A stretch of DNA of 64,000 nt, taken from positions 82,559 to 146,558 of the forward strand of contig CAKSAC010000004.1 of assembly GCA_934434925.1 (NCBI GenBank), in the 5' to 3' direction. Made by a program: the position numbers and the translations under genes. This document shows positions 49,776 through 58,336 of this stretch, piece by piece (within the stretch, counting starts at the first letter, position 1; each line of letters begins with the position of its first letter). Under the pieces are notes generated by a model, which searched no databases, had not been told where the DNA came from, and saw only the letters and a program-made list of their open reading frames with translations. The stretch is from an uncultured Eubacteriales bacterium. Lineage in GTDB: Bacteria; Bacillota; Clostridia; Oscillospirales; CAG-272.

Positions 49776-51155
49776 TCACAGGGAGAGGAGCGATGTGGCG
49801 ATACTGAAATAAACCACCAGAGAGATTGCGTCCACAAGAGTGGTGATGATCGGGCTGGCCATGACCGCCGGGTCGAAACCCAAACGTTTGGCCAGAATCG
49901 GCAAGCTGCAACCAATCAGTTTGGCGGCAAGAATCGTCACCAAAAGCGAAAGGCTGACCACCAGTGCCACCATGGGGGTAATGGCGCGGTTGTGGAGCAA
50001 CAATCCGTCCACCAGCATGATTTTAACGAAATTTACGGCAGAAAGCGTAATTCCGCAAAGAAACGAAACGCGCAATTCCTTATACATCACGCGCAACACA
50101 TCAGCCAGGCGGATATCTCCGAGAGAAAGTCCGCGGATGACGGTGACCGAGGCCTGACTGCCGGAATTTCCGCCGGTGTCCATCAACATCGGAATAAATG
50201 ACGTCAGAATCACCGAGGCAGCCAACGCGCGTTCAAAGGACGTGATAATCATCCCCGTAAAGGTCGCGCTGACCATCAGGATCAGCAACCACGGAATGCG
50301 CGAACGGAATATCTCAAACGGTGACTTATGAAGATACGACTTTTCGCTGCCCGGCGTGATAGCGGCCATTTTGGCAAAGTCTTCTTCCGTCTCTTCGCTG
50401 ATAACGTCCATCGCGTCATCGATCGTGATAATACCGACCAATCTGCCGTCATTATCAACGACGGGAAGGGCCAGAAATTTATATTTGTCGAAAAGACGCG
50501 CCACCTGTTCCCTGTCGTCGTGCGTATGCACGGTCACAATATCCTCTTCCATGATATCTCCGACGCGCGCATTCAGCGGAGAGGTCAGCAGGGTCTTGGC
50601 CGAAACGATGCCGATCAGCACACGATAGGCATCGGTGACATAACAGGTATAGATTGTTTCTTTGTCAATGGCAACGCTGCGGATATGATCAAACGCTTCC
50701 GCAACCGTCATGTCGGCTTTGAGACGGACGTATTCCGTCGTCATGATGCTCCCGGCGCTTCCGTCGGGATATTTGAGCAATTCGTTGACCGAGCGCCGCA
50801 TATCGGGCGGGCAGTTGTTGAGAATACGACGGACAAAATTGGCCGGCATTTCTTCCACCAAATCTGCCGTATCATCCGAATATAATTCAGCCAGCACCTG
50901 CCGCAATTCAAAGTCGCTGAAAGAATCGATCAGCGTCTTCTGCTCGTCGGCCGTCATTTCAACCAGCACCTCGGCGGCCAGTTCTTTCGGAAGCAGACGA
51001 TAAATCAGAATCTGCTCCTCAGTGTCAAGTTCTTCAAAAAGTTCCGCAATATCGGCGGCTTTTTCATGTTCAATGCGCCGGCGGAGGGCAAGAAGTTTCT
51101 TTTCCTCTAAATCCCGGCGTACCTCCTCAAGGAGGGTGAAATTTTCTTCCTGCAT
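49776..51155 (-). CDS. mgtE: Magnesium transporter MgtE
   Basis: A 459-residue MgtE channel. The N-terminal superhelical domain (with AELFEELDTEEQILIYRLLP and YSDDTADLVEEMP) is followed by two CBS domains (about 135-255; PVVDNDGRLVGIITIDDAMDVI), a plug helix and five TM helices with MLMDTGGNSGSQASVTVIRGLSLGDI, the Mg2+-pore signature. The ATG at 51155 has GGGAG upstream. A leader of about 258 nt carries a terminator-like hairpin, suggesting metal-responsive attenuation. Confidence 0.95.
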   Translation of the reverse strand: MQEENFTLLEEVRRDLEEKKLLALRRRIEHEKAADIAELFEELDTEEQILIYRLLPKELAAEVLVEMTADEQKTLIDSFSDFELRQVLAELYSDDTADLVEEMPANFVRRILNNCPPDMRRSVNELLKYPDGSAGSIMTTEYVRLKADMTVAEAFDHIRSVAIDKETIYTCYVTDAYRVLIGIVSAKTLLTSPLNARVGDIMEEDIVTVHTHDDREQVARLFDKYKFLALPVVDNDGRLVGIITIDDAMDVISEETEEDFAKMAAITPGSEKSYLHKSPFEIFRSRIPWLLILMVSATFTGMIITSFERALAASVILTSFIPMLMDTGGNSGSQASVTVIRGLSLGDIRLADVLRVMYKELRVSFLCGITLSAVNFVKIMLVDGLLLHNRAITPMVALVVSLSLLVTILAAKLIGCSLPILAKRLGFDPAVMASPIITTLVDAISLVVYFSIATSLLSL

Positions 51156-51205
51156 AACGATCTCCCTTTCCTGTTCAGTATGAAGCAAAAGGGCGATAAC
51201 AAACC

Positions 51206-51413
51206 GAAAAAGGCGACAGGATCAGCCCTGCCGCTTTGTTTTGCAGGACTTACCGTATATTCCGAAAGGTGCGACGCGAAAAAAGATCCCGCCGCACTGA
51301 CTTCGCCCGACCGGAACGCTACCGCCGGATATACTACCGCATAGATCCATTCGTATCATCACCTTTCCGTTTGCTTTTTCCGGACATCCGGCGAACCGCC
51401 AAACGTCACAACC
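51206..51413 (-). promoter_or_regulatory. Structured mgtE leader with intrinsic terminator, candidate riboswitch
   Basis: The leader contains a long-range helix GAAAGGTG (51367-51360) with CACCTTTC (51271-51264) enclosing about 90 nt. It then has a terminator GCGGCAGG/CCTGTCGC (51234-51213) followed by CTTTTTC, about 50 nt before the start codon. The segment AAGGTGATGATACGAATGG is loosely like the 5' part of an M-box, but I cannot confirm that class by eye. Confidence 0.5.
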
Positions 51414-51419
51414 GTTATG

Positions 51420-51448
51420 AGTATATCACAGTCTGCGGCGTTTGTAAA
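51420..51448 (-). promoter_or_regulatory. mgtE promoter
   Basis: Minus-strand TTTACA (51448-51443), 17-nt spacer and TATACT (51425-51420). Start near 51413. Confidence 0.65.
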
Positions 51449-51617
51449 GACCTAATTCCCGTCCTTTTGCAAACCGGCGCGGCGCGCCATCGGGGAACGG
51501 CCGCCAAGCGGCGAAAAAGCGCAAGCAAAACGGCAGAAAACGGGGAGCGCAAAAGAGAAAAAGGCGGCGCTTTCGACAGAATTTGCGCAATCCGACGGGT
51601 TCGCCGGAAAGTTCCTC

Positions 51618-51645
51618 TTGACAAAACCCGAAAATGCGATAAGAT
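51618..51645 (+). promoter_or_regulatory. queT promoter
   Basis: TTGACA (51618-51623), 16-nt spacer and TAAGAT (51640-51645), about 20 nt before the preQ1 riboswitch. Confidence 0.7.
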
Positions 51646-51665
51646 AAAAGGAGCCGGACCCGGCG

Positions 51666-51707
51666 TGTGAGTTCGTAACCATCCTCACAGAAAACAAAAC
51701 TAAGGAG
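51666..51707 (+). promoter_or_regulatory. preQ1-I riboswitch controlling queT
   Basis: The stem TGTGAG/CTCACA (51666-51671, 51684-51689) with loop TTCGTAACCATC is followed by the A-rich tail AGAAAACAAAACTAAGGAG. This matches the small preQ1-I fold, in which the tail pairs with the loop. The ribosome-binding site AAGGAG is part of the tail, so preQ1 binding should block translation. The downstream gene encodes the QueT precursor transporter. Confidence 0.85.
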
Positions 51708-51714
51708 CAACATC

Positions 51715-52194
51715 ATGAAGACCCGCAAACTCACCCGCGGCGCGCTGATCGCCGCCCTGTACGTCATCCTGACCTTTCTTTCTTCTCTTGCAGGCCTCTC
51801 GGGGCAGGGGCTGATCCAGTTCCGTTTTTCCGAGGCGCTGGCCGTGCTTCCCTGCTTCTGCCCGGAGGCTATCGGCGGACTGTTTATCGGTTGCCTGCTC
51901 TCCAACCTGCTGACCGGTGCGCACATAGCCGATATCCTGGTCGGCAGTTTTGCCACCCTGCTCGGCGCGGCCGGCGCTTACGCTTTGCGGAACCGGCGTT
52001 TTCTCGCACCTCTCCCGACGGTTTTTGCCAATGCGTTGTTGGTTCCGCCCGTTTTGGTCTTTGCTTACGGAATGAGCGAGGCATACTGGCTCCTCTCGCT
52101 CTTTGTACTGACGGGCGAAATGGGAACGGCCTATCTGCTCGGCGAATTGCTTTGGCCGTTTCTTGAAAATAATCGTCACGTTTTCTTTACATAA
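51715..52194 (+). CDS. queT: QueT-type queuosine precursor transporter
   Basis: A 159-residue membrane protein of the QueT family, the substrate-binding S component of an ECF transporter for preQ1 or a related precursor. It starts with RKLTRGALIAALYVILTFL and continues with five or six hydrophobic segments including the RFSEALAVLPCFCPEAIGGLFIGCLLSNLL motif. A preQ1-I riboswitch directly upstream supports the assignment. With queA at 16.4 kb it suggests queuosine made at least partly by salvage. Confidence 0.92.
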   Translation: MKTRKLTRGALIAALYVILTFLSSLAGLSGQGLIQFRFSEALAVLPCFCPEAIGGLFIGCLLSNLLTGAHIADILVGSFATLLGAAGAYALRNRRFLAPLPTVFANALLVPPVLVFAYGMSEAYWLLSLFVLTGEMGTAYLLGELLWPFLENNRHVFFT

Positions 52195-52217
52195 TACGCA
52201 AAAACGGGGATTACGCT

Positions 52218-52694
52218 ATGAAAGAAACCACTCTCTGCTATATTGAGCAAAACGGCTCTTATCTCCTTTTGCACCGCGTCAAAAAAGAAGCGGACGCAAA
52301 TCGTGGGAAATGGATCGGTATCGGCGGGAAGATTGAAAGCGGAGAAAGCCCGGAAGATTGCCTGTTGCGGGAGGTGCGGGAAGAGACCGGCCTGACGCTC
52401 ACCCGCTACCGTTATCGGGGGAAAATCTTTTTTGAGAGCGACGAATATCCGGCCGAGCTGATGCATCTTTACCAGGCGGACGGATTTTCCGGCGAGATCA
52501 TGACCGACTGCCGGGAAGGAATTCTCGCATGGGTCGGGAAGGAAAAAATCGCTTCCCTGCCGATGTGGCAGGGCGACCGGATCTTTCTCGATCTCCTTCT
52601 GACCGACGAGCCGTTTTTCGTACTCCGCCTGCGCTACCGGGGAGAAGAGCTGGACGACGCCACGCTGAACGGAAAACCGCTCCCCACCCGCTGA
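52218..52694 (+). CDS. Nudix hydrolase, MutT/8-oxo-dGTP diphosphatase-like
   Basis: A 158-residue Nudix protein with the full box GGKIESGESPEDCLLREVREETGL. The flanking KWIGIGGKIE and LRYRGEELDDATL resemble the Firmicute 8-oxo-dGTP diphosphatase branch, so nucleotide-pool cleaning is the likely role; the substrate is not proved. It lies 23 nt after queT on the same strand and may be co-transcribed. Confidence 0.88.
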   Translation: MKETTLCYIEQNGSYLLLHRVKKEADANRGKWIGIGGKIESGESPEDCLLREVREETGLTLTRYRYRGKIFFESDEYPAELMHLYQADGFSGEIMTDCREGILAWVGKEKIASLPMWQGDRIFLDLLLTDEPFFVLRLRYRGEELDDATLNGKPLPTR

Positions 52695-52741
52695 TTTCGC
52701 CGTCCGGGGCCAACAGGAACGTCAATCGGGTGCGCAGAAGG

Positions 52742-52803
52742 CAAAACGCAAACGACAAAACGGGAAAGATAAAACGAAAAAACAAAACGCAAACGACAAA
52801 ACG
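52742..52803. repeat. Duplicated A-rich 21-nt sequence, 41-nt period
   Basis: The same 21-nt AAACGCAAACGACAAAACG-containing sequence occurs at 52742-52762 and 52783-52803, between the Nudix stop and the proC terminator. Confidence 0.7.
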
Positions 52804-52814
52804 AAAAAGACGCG

Positions 52815-52845
52815 ACAAAAAAGGACCGCCCGAAACAGGACGGTC
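52815..52845 (-). terminator. proBAC operon terminator
   Basis: Minus-strand hairpin GACCGTCC/GGGCGGTC (52845-52824) followed by CTTTTTT, about 20 nt after the proC stop. Confidence 0.8.
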
Positions 52846-52864
52846 TTTTGTGTTTGATCTGCGA

Positions 52865-53656
52865 TTATTTTCCGAGTTCGCGCGTCCGGCGATAGGCTTC
52901 TGCAACCGCCTGCATGACAGACGCGCGAAAAGCGCCCGATTCAAGGGCGGCCACCCCGGCAATCGTACTGCCGGCCGGACTGCACACGGCATCCTTCAAT
53001 TCGGCAGGGGAAGCGTCCGAAGCCAGTGCCAGTGCCGCGCTGCCGAGAACCGTTTCAGCCGAAAGACGGCGCGCGTCAGCGCGTGAAAGACCGCAGGCTA
53101 CCCCGCCGTCCGCCAGTGCTTCCAGAAAAAGAAAGACATAAGCCGGCCCGCAACCGGACAACGCACAGCCGGCGTCAATCAGTTGTTCGGGCAATTTATG
53201 GAGTTCTCCCGCCTTTCGCATCATGGCGAGAAAATCTTTTTCCTGTTCTTCCGTCACAGGGTCCGCAAGGGTATACAGAATGCTCCCTTTTCCGACCGAC
53301 ACGGGCGTGTTGGGCATGATCCGGATCAGAGGCACTGCCCCCAGCTTTTCTTCTATGGTCGCAAGCGGAACCCCCGCCGCCATTGAAACAAAAACCGGGG
53401 CGGGCGACGGCAAAAGGCCAAAAATCGCCGTAAGAACACCGGGCAGGACCTGCGGCTTTACACCGAGAAACACATAATCCGACCTGCGGACAAGTTCTTC
53501 CGACGTGCAGACATTCGCATGCAGTTCGCCGGCGAGGGCCGTGGCTCTTTCTTTGTTTCTGTCACACAGGAGAATTTCAGCGGCCGGACAGGCGGCACGC
53601 ACCGAAACAGCCAGTGCGCCTCCCATGTTGCCGCAACCGAGAAAACCGATTTTCAT
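52865..53656 (-). CDS. proC: Pyrroline-5-carboxylate reductase
   Basis: A 263-residue ProC performing the last step of proline synthesis. The Rossmann motif is IGFLGCGNMGGAL, then VFLGVKPQVLP, MAAGVPLATIEEKLG, RIMPNTPVSVGKGS and the C-terminal signature SGCGPAYVFLFLEALADGGVACGLSR. Length is standard. It follows proA after 93 nt that contain a duplicated sequence. Confidence 0.96.
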   Translation of the reverse strand: MKIGFLGCGNMGGALAVSVRAACPAAEILLCDRNKERATALAGELHANVCTSEELVRRSDYVFLGVKPQVLPGVLTAIFGLLPSPAPVFVSMAAGVPLATIEEKLGAVPLIRIMPNTPVSVGKGSILYTLADPVTEEQEKDFLAMMRKAGELHKLPEQLIDAGCALSGCGPAYVFLFLEALADGGVACGLSRADARRLSAETVLGSAALALASDASPAELKDAVCSPAGSTIAGVAALESGAFRASVMQAVAEAYRRTRELGK

Positions 53657-53687
53657 ATTTGTCCTTTCTGCCGGGAACCGGCACCGT

Positions 53688-53770
53688 CAATCAGGCAATC
53701 TGCTCGTTTGCCCGTCTCCCCGGATTGTGGGTTTGCGCCAATCAGGCAATCAGCGCGTTTGCCCATCTCC
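53688..53770. repeat. Direct repeat at the proA/proC junction
   Basis: CAATCAGGCAATC plus TTTGCCC-TCTCC occurs at 53688-53719 and, with a few changes, at 53739-53770 (51-nt offset). The second copy overlaps the last codons of proA. Confidence 0.7.
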
Positions 53771-55006
53771 GCGAATGATATATTTGTAGGAAGTAAGCTC
53801 GCAAAGCCCCATCGGCCCGCGGGCATGCAGTTTCTGCGTGGAGATGCCCATTTCGCAACCGAGGCCGAATTCGCCTCCGTCCGTGAACCGGGTGGAAACG
53901 TTATGATAAACCGCCGCGCTGTCCACTTCCTGCAAAAAGCGGGCGGCCGTCTCTTCATCTTGGGTGATAACCGATTCGCTGTGTCCGGTGGAATGTGCCG
54001 CAATGTGGGCAATCGCCGCGTCGGTATCGGGAACCACCCGCACCGCCAGAATATAATCCAGGAATTCGGTATCAAAGTCCTCGGGGCCGGCAGGCGTGCC
54101 GGGGATCAGCGCGGCAGCTTCCGGGCAGAGACGAAGCTGCACCGGCGTAAGCCCGGCGGCGGCCCGGCGGACGACCAACGCTTCCCGGAGGGCGGGGAGA
54201 AAGACCGGCGCAATCTCCCGGTGAACCAGGCAGACTTCTGCGGCGTTGCAGACAGACGGCCGGCTCGTTTTGGCGTTTTCGACGATACGGCATGCCATGG
54301 CAAGGTCGGCGGCGCGATCCACATAGATATGGCAGATCCCCGTTCCCGTCTCGATACAGGGAACCGTCGCCTTTTCAAGGCAGGTGCGGATGAGCCTGGC
54401 ACCTCCGCGCGGAATGAGAAGATCGATATACCCGTTCCCGCGCATAAGTTCCTCGGCTCCCGCGTGGGAAGTATCTTCCGGCATAGAAACCAACGCTTCC
54501 GGTAAGCCCGATCGGCGCAGGCCGTTCCGGATGGCGCGTACCACCGCCGAAGAAGTACGGAAGGCTTCGCGTCCGCCACGCAGAATACAGGCGCTCCCGG
54601 CTTTCAGGGCCAGCGCGGCGGCATCTGATGTGACATTCGGGCGGCTCTCGTAAATAATTGCAATCACGCCGAGCGGAACCGAAACGCGTTCGATACACAG
54701 CCCGTTCGGCCGTTTGACCGAAGAAATGACCCGGCCGACGGGGTCGGGCAGGGCGGCCACGGCGCGGATGCCCTCTGCCATGCCTTCCAGCCTCTTTTCG
54801 TCCAAACGCAGACGGTCCAGCATCACCTCGCCGATTTTCCCGCGCGCCGCTTCAAGATCGGCCGCATTTTCCGCAAGGATTTCCCGCCCGGCCGCAAGGA
54901 CCGAATCCGCGATGGTATGCAGAAGCGCGTTCTTTTCTTCCGCCCGCAGACCGCAAAGACGCGGCGCGGCCGCCTTGGCCGCCTGCATGATTTCAAGCGT
55001 TGTCAT
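53750..55006 (-). CDS. proA: Glutamate-5-semialdehyde dehydrogenase
   Basis: A 418-residue ProA that reduces gamma-glutamyl phosphate. Visible motifs are IYESRPNVTSDAAALALKAGSACILRGGREA, LIPRGGARLI, the catalytic Cys in RPSVCNAAEVCLVH, GHSESVIT and the C-terminal GLCELTSYKY. It overlaps proB by 14 nt, so the two subunits of the gamma-glutamyl kinase/reductase complex are translated together. The last codons lie in a repeated sequence shared with the proA-proC gap. Confidence 0.96.
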   Translation of the reverse strand: MTTLEIMQAAKAAAPRLCGLRAEEKNALLHTIADSVLAAGREILAENAADLEAARGKIGEVMLDRLRLDEKRLEGMAEGIRAVAALPDPVGRVISSVKRPNGLCIERVSVPLGVIAIIYESRPNVTSDAAALALKAGSACILRGGREAFRTSSAVVRAIRNGLRRSGLPEALVSMPEDTSHAGAEELMRGNGYIDLLIPRGGARLIRTCLEKATVPCIETGTGICHIYVDRAADLAMACRIVENAKTSRPSVCNAAEVCLVHREIAPVFLPALREALVVRRAAAGLTPVQLRLCPEAAALIPGTPAGPEDFDTEFLDYILAVRVVPDTDAAIAHIAAHSTGHSESVITQDEETAARFLQEVDSAAVYHNVSTRFTDGGEFGLGCEMGISTQKLHARGPMGLCELTSYKYIIRGDGQTR

Positions 55007-55781
55007 GTCCTGCCCTCGCTTTCTTCAAAAATCGGGTTCCGACCGGCTTTCCTTCCACAATATCGTAAAGATTTTCGGGTTCGGCCCCGTTGGCGATCAC
55101 CATATCGATTCCGGCGGCATTGACGCGGCGGGCGGCGGTCAGTTTTGTGTGCATTCCGCCGGTGCCGAGCGATGTACCGCTTCCGCCGCCCAGGGCGAGA
55201 ATCTCTCCGTTGACTTCCGGAACGACCGAGATCAGACGGGCGGCGGGGTCTTTATGCGGATCGGCATCATAAAGCCCGTCAATATCGGAGAGCAGGATCA
55301 GAAGATCGGCTTCCGCATTCACCGCCACGATCGATGCCAACGTGTCGTTATCGCCGATTACGATCTCTTCGGTGGCAACCGTGTCGTTTTCGTTCACGAC
55401 CGGCAACGCCCCCAGTTCCAGCAAGCGCCGCACGGTGTTCTGGAAATTGCGGCAACGGTCTTCATGGTCAAAATCGCTCCCGGTCAGCAAAATCTGCGCC
55501 ACGGTATGGCGATATTCGGCAAACAACCGGTCGTATGTATACATCAGCTCGCACTGCCCCACTGCGGCGGCGGCCTGCTTGGTCGGGATATCGGTCGGGC
55601 GGGTCGGGAGCGAGAGTTTGCCGACGCCCATCCCGATTGAGCCGGAAGAGACGAGAACAATCTCATGGCCGGCATTTTTCAAGTCGCTCAGCACACGGCA
55701 GAGCGATTCCACCCGGCGCACATTCAAGTGCCCTGTCGGATATGTGAGGGTGGAGGTTCCGACCTTGACGACAATACGCAT
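54993..55781 (-). CDS. proB: Glutamate 5-kinase, short form without PUA domain
   Basis: A 262-residue gamma-glutamyl kinase, the first and feedback-regulated step of proline synthesis. The amino-acid kinase motifs are VVKVGTSTLT, VSSGSIGMG, PVVNENDTVATEEIVIGDND, LLSDIDGLYDADP and GTGGMHTKL. The C-terminal PUA domain found in many ProB proteins is missing. ATG 55781 has AAGGG upstream. The promoter is a perfect consensus. Confidence 0.95.
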   Translation of the reverse strand: MRIVVKVGTSTLTYPTGHLNVRRVESLCRVLSDLKNAGHEIVLVSSGSIGMGVGKLSLPTRPTDIPTKQAAAAVGQCELMYTYDRLFAEYRHTVAQILLTGSDFDHEDRCRNFQNTVRRLLELGALPVVNENDTVATEEIVIGDNDTLASIVAVNAEADLLILLSDIDGLYDADPHKDPAARLISVVPEVNGEILALGGGSGTSLGTGGMHTKLTAARRVNAAGIDMVIANGAEPENLYDIVEGKPVGTRFLKKARAGHDNA

Positions 55782-55862
55782 ATTTTTCCCTTTCGGCGGT
55801 ATTCTATAAGCGGCTGGCAAAGAGAGTCCGCCGGTTTCTTTCCAAAAATAATATTTTACATA

Positions 55863-55891
55863 ATTATATCTGTTCCGGCCCTTTCTGTCAA
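55863..55891 (-). promoter_or_regulatory. proBAC promoter, perfect consensus
   Basis: Minus-strand TTGACA (55891-55886), 17-nt spacer and TATAAT (55868-55863). Confidence 0.8.
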
Positions 55892-55933
55892 GTCCTGCGC
55901 GGAAAAAACCGCCTTCGCGCGGAAAAGAGCGCC

Positions 55934-55962
55934 TTGACAGGAAGCGGCGGGAGAGGTAGAAT
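55934..55962 (+). promoter_or_regulatory. pepF promoter
   Basis: TTGACA (55934-55939), 17-nt spacer and TAGAAT (55957-55962), 35 nt before the pepF start. Divergent from the proBAC promoter. Confidence 0.75.
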
Positions 55963-55997
55963 AAAGCCGATAGATTTCCGGGAAGAAAGGAACCGCC

Positions 55998-57794
55998 ATG
56001 ACAGAAAGAAAAAATGCCAAAGAGAGCGAACGCTGGGACCTCACCGCCATATACCCCGATGACGCGTCCTTCCTCGCCGCCGCCCAAAACCTGCGCGCGC
56101 TGATCGCCGCCTACCCCGAAAACCGCGAGACGATGACAAAAAGCGGCGAAGGACTTTTTCGTGCGCTGGAACAGAACACCGCCATTGAACGTCTGCTCAG
56201 CCGCCTATACGAATATGCCTCGCTCTCCTCTGACTTAGACAAGGGAGACAACGCCGCGCTTGCCCGGCTGGAACGCGTCCGGAACCTCGGAGACGAAGCC
56301 GTGGCCGCCACCTATTTCCTCGCCCCCGTCCTCACCGGGATTCCCGAAGCCGAACTGCAATCCTTCTTTGCCGGATATCCGGCACTGGACGCATACCGGC
56401 GACAGATTGCATGCATAAGGCGTTACCGGCCCCATATGCTGAAAAAATCCGAAGAAAAACTGTTGGCCGGGCTTCAACCGGCCCTCCATTCCCAGTCCGA
56501 GATTCACTCGGTCTTTTCAAACGCCGATCTGCGTTTCGGCACGGTGAAAAACGAACGCGGCGAACGGGTGCGGCTGACATCCGCCGCTTATATCCCGCTT
56601 TTGATGTCCGCAGACCGCAATGTGCGCCGCGCCGCCTTTCGCACCCTCTATAAAACCTATCGGCAGTTCGGCAATACCTTTGCCGCATTGATGAACGCCC
56701 GCATAAAAGAACAAGTCACGCTTTCGTCTCTCCGCAGATTTCCCGACAGCCTTACCTGCTCGGTTTTCGATGATGAAGTGACCCCGGCCGTCTACCACAC
56801 GCTGATCGACACCGTCCGGAAAAATCTGGACCCGCTTTTCGATTACTATGACCTGCGGCGCGAAGTACTCGGCCTCGACCGCGTGCATCTTTACGATGTT
56901 TATGCCCCGCTGATTCCCGACTGCGACCGCTCCTATACCTATGCGGAGGCGGTGGAAGAAGTGTTGGAGACCGTCCGCGTTCTCGGGGCGGAATATCAAA
57001 GCACGCTGGAACGCGGGTTGAAGGAAAAGCGATGGGCGGACGTATATCCCGGGCCGGGAAAACGGAGCGGCGCATACAGTGCGGGATGTTACGATACGGA
57101 ACCGTATATCCTCTTGAACTTTATGGGCAAACTCGATGACGTTTCGACCCTCGCGCACGAAGCCGGCCACTCGATGCACACCTGGCTTGCCAACGCGTCA
57201 AACTCCCCGCAAAACGCCGGGTATACCATTTTTGTGGCCGAGGTCGCTTCAACAGTCAACGAACTGCTCTTCACCCGTCGGCTTCTCCGGAATGCCGCCG
57301 ACAAGGCGGAAAAACTCGCCCTGCTCAATCAACTGATGGAGACCTATAAAGGAACGCTCTACCGGCAAACGATGTTCGCCGAATTTGAACTTTCCATGCA
57401 CACGCTGGCCGAAGCGGGCGAACCGCTGACAGCCGCCCTGCTCTGCGACCGGTATTACCAACTGGTGCGCGACTATTTCGGCCCCCGCGTGGTCTGTGAC
57501 CCGGCCATCGCCTGCGAATGGATGCGGATTCCGCATTTTTACAATTGCTTCTATGTCTACAAATACGCCACCTGTATTTCCGCCGCCTCCGCCATCGTCA
57601 AGCGGATTGAAGAAGAGGGAGACGCTTACGTGCCGCAGTATCTTTCATTTTTGAAAGCGGGCGGCTCGGTTTCCCCGGTTGAGAGCCTGCGCCTGGCCGG
57701 TATCGACCCGGAATCCCCGAAGACCGTGGAAGACGCCGTGCGCGATTTTGCGGATGCCGTACAAGAATTCCGCAGGCTCTTCCGGGAAGGCTGA
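55998..57794 (+). CDS. pepF: Oligoendopeptidase F (M3 family)
   Basis: A 598-residue M3B zinc metallopeptidase that cleaves short peptides in the cytoplasm. The zinc site is H387-E-A-G-H391 in LAHEAGHSMHTW, with the downstream Glu in FVAEVASTVNELL. AYSAGCYDTEPYILLNFMGKLDDVSTLAHEAGH matches the family, as do CDRYYQLVRDYFGP and WMRIPHFYNCFYVYKYATC near the C-terminus. Length is normal. Own promoter; no terminator is evident before the coat-protein gene. Confidence 0.96.
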   Translation: MTERKNAKESERWDLTAIYPDDASFLAAAQNLRALIAAYPENRETMTKSGEGLFRALEQNTAIERLLSRLYEYASLSSDLDKGDNAALARLERVRNLGDEAVAATYFLAPVLTGIPEAELQSFFAGYPALDAYRRQIACIRRYRPHMLKKSEEKLLAGLQPALHSQSEIHSVFSNADLRFGTVKNERGERVRLTSAAYIPLLMSADRNVRRAAFRTLYKTYRQFGNTFAALMNARIKEQVTLSSLRRFPDSLTCSVFDDEVTPAVYHTLIDTVRKNLDPLFDYYDLRREVLGLDRVHLYDVYAPLIPDCDRSYTYAEAVEEVLETVRVLGAEYQSTLERGLKEKRWADVYPGPGKRSGAYSAGCYDTEPYILLNFMGKLDDVSTLAHEAGHSMHTWLANASNSPQNAGYTIFVAEVASTVNELLFTRRLLRNAADKAEKLALLNQLMETYKGTLYRQTMFAEFELSMHTLAEAGEPLTAALLCDRYYQLVRDYFGPRVVCDPAIACEWMRIPHFYNCFYVYKYATCISAASAIVKRIEEEGDAYVPQYLSFLKAGGSVSPVESLRLAGIDPESPKTVEDAVRDFADAVQEFRRLFREG

Positions 57795-57814
57795 ACCCGA
57801 ATTTTTCCCGTCCT

Positions 57815-57844
57815 GCATATTTTCTCCCCTTTCTGCGCATACTG
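57815..57844 (+). promoter_or_regulatory. Possible sporulation (SigE-like) promoter
   Basis: GCATATT (57815-57821), 16-nt spacer and CATACTG (57838-57844) resemble mother-cell SigE elements, 33 nt before the coat-like gene. No SigA-type promoter is obvious here. Confidence 0.35.
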
Positions 57845-57876
57845 CCAACAACGAAAAAGAAAGGGAGAACCACCAA

Positions 57877-58332
57877 ATGACATTGACCGAAAAAGAAAAA
57901 GGCCTTCTGAAAGACCTCCGCAACCAGGAGCAACTCTGTATCGGGAAATACGAAAAATATGCGCAGGACGCAAAGGCCGAGGAACTGAAATGCCTGTTCG
58001 GCGATCTCAAATCCACAGAAGAAGCGCATCTGCGCTCAATCGACAGCCTGATGAACGGCACTGTTCCGACAGCCCCCGATACGATCAGCGGCTCCGACAA
58101 CACGCATACTGCTACCGTTTCGTACCAAAACGAGAGCGACCGCCAGAGTGACGCGTTTCTCTGCCGGGATATGCTGGCAACGGAAAAACATGCCTCCGCC
58201 CTCTATAACACCAGCGTTTTTGAGTTTTCCGACCCCGCCGCGCGGAAACTGCTGAACCATATCGAAGCCGAGGAACAGCAACACGGCGAAAAACTCTACG
58301 CCTATATGAGCTCCAACAATATGTACAACTGA
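57877..58332 (+). CDS. CotF-like spore coat protein
   Basis: A 151-residue helical protein of the CotF/ferritin-like coat family. The N-terminal half EKGLLKDLRNQEQLCIGKYEKYA and the C-terminal half CRDMLATEKHASALYNTSVFEFSDPAARKLLNHIEAEEQQHGEKLYAYMSSNNMYN are characteristic, including the acidic EAEEQQH. It is probably made in the mother cell during sporulation, matching the sigK gene in this window. ATG 57877 has AAGGGAG upstream. Confidence 0.85.
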   Translation: MTLTEKEKGLLKDLRNQEQLCIGKYEKYAQDAKAEELKCLFGDLKSTEEAHLRSIDSLMNGTVPTAPDTISGSDNTHTATVSYQNESDRQSDAFLCRDMLATEKHASALYNTSVFEFSDPAARKLLNHIEAEEQQHGEKLYAYMSSNNMYN

Positions 58333-58336
58333 ACCG

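Noticed and set aside
51236..51670. Plus-strand frame between mgtE and queT
   Set aside because: It is antisense to the structured mgtE leader, Arg-rich, without RBS, and overlaps the queT promoter and riboswitch.
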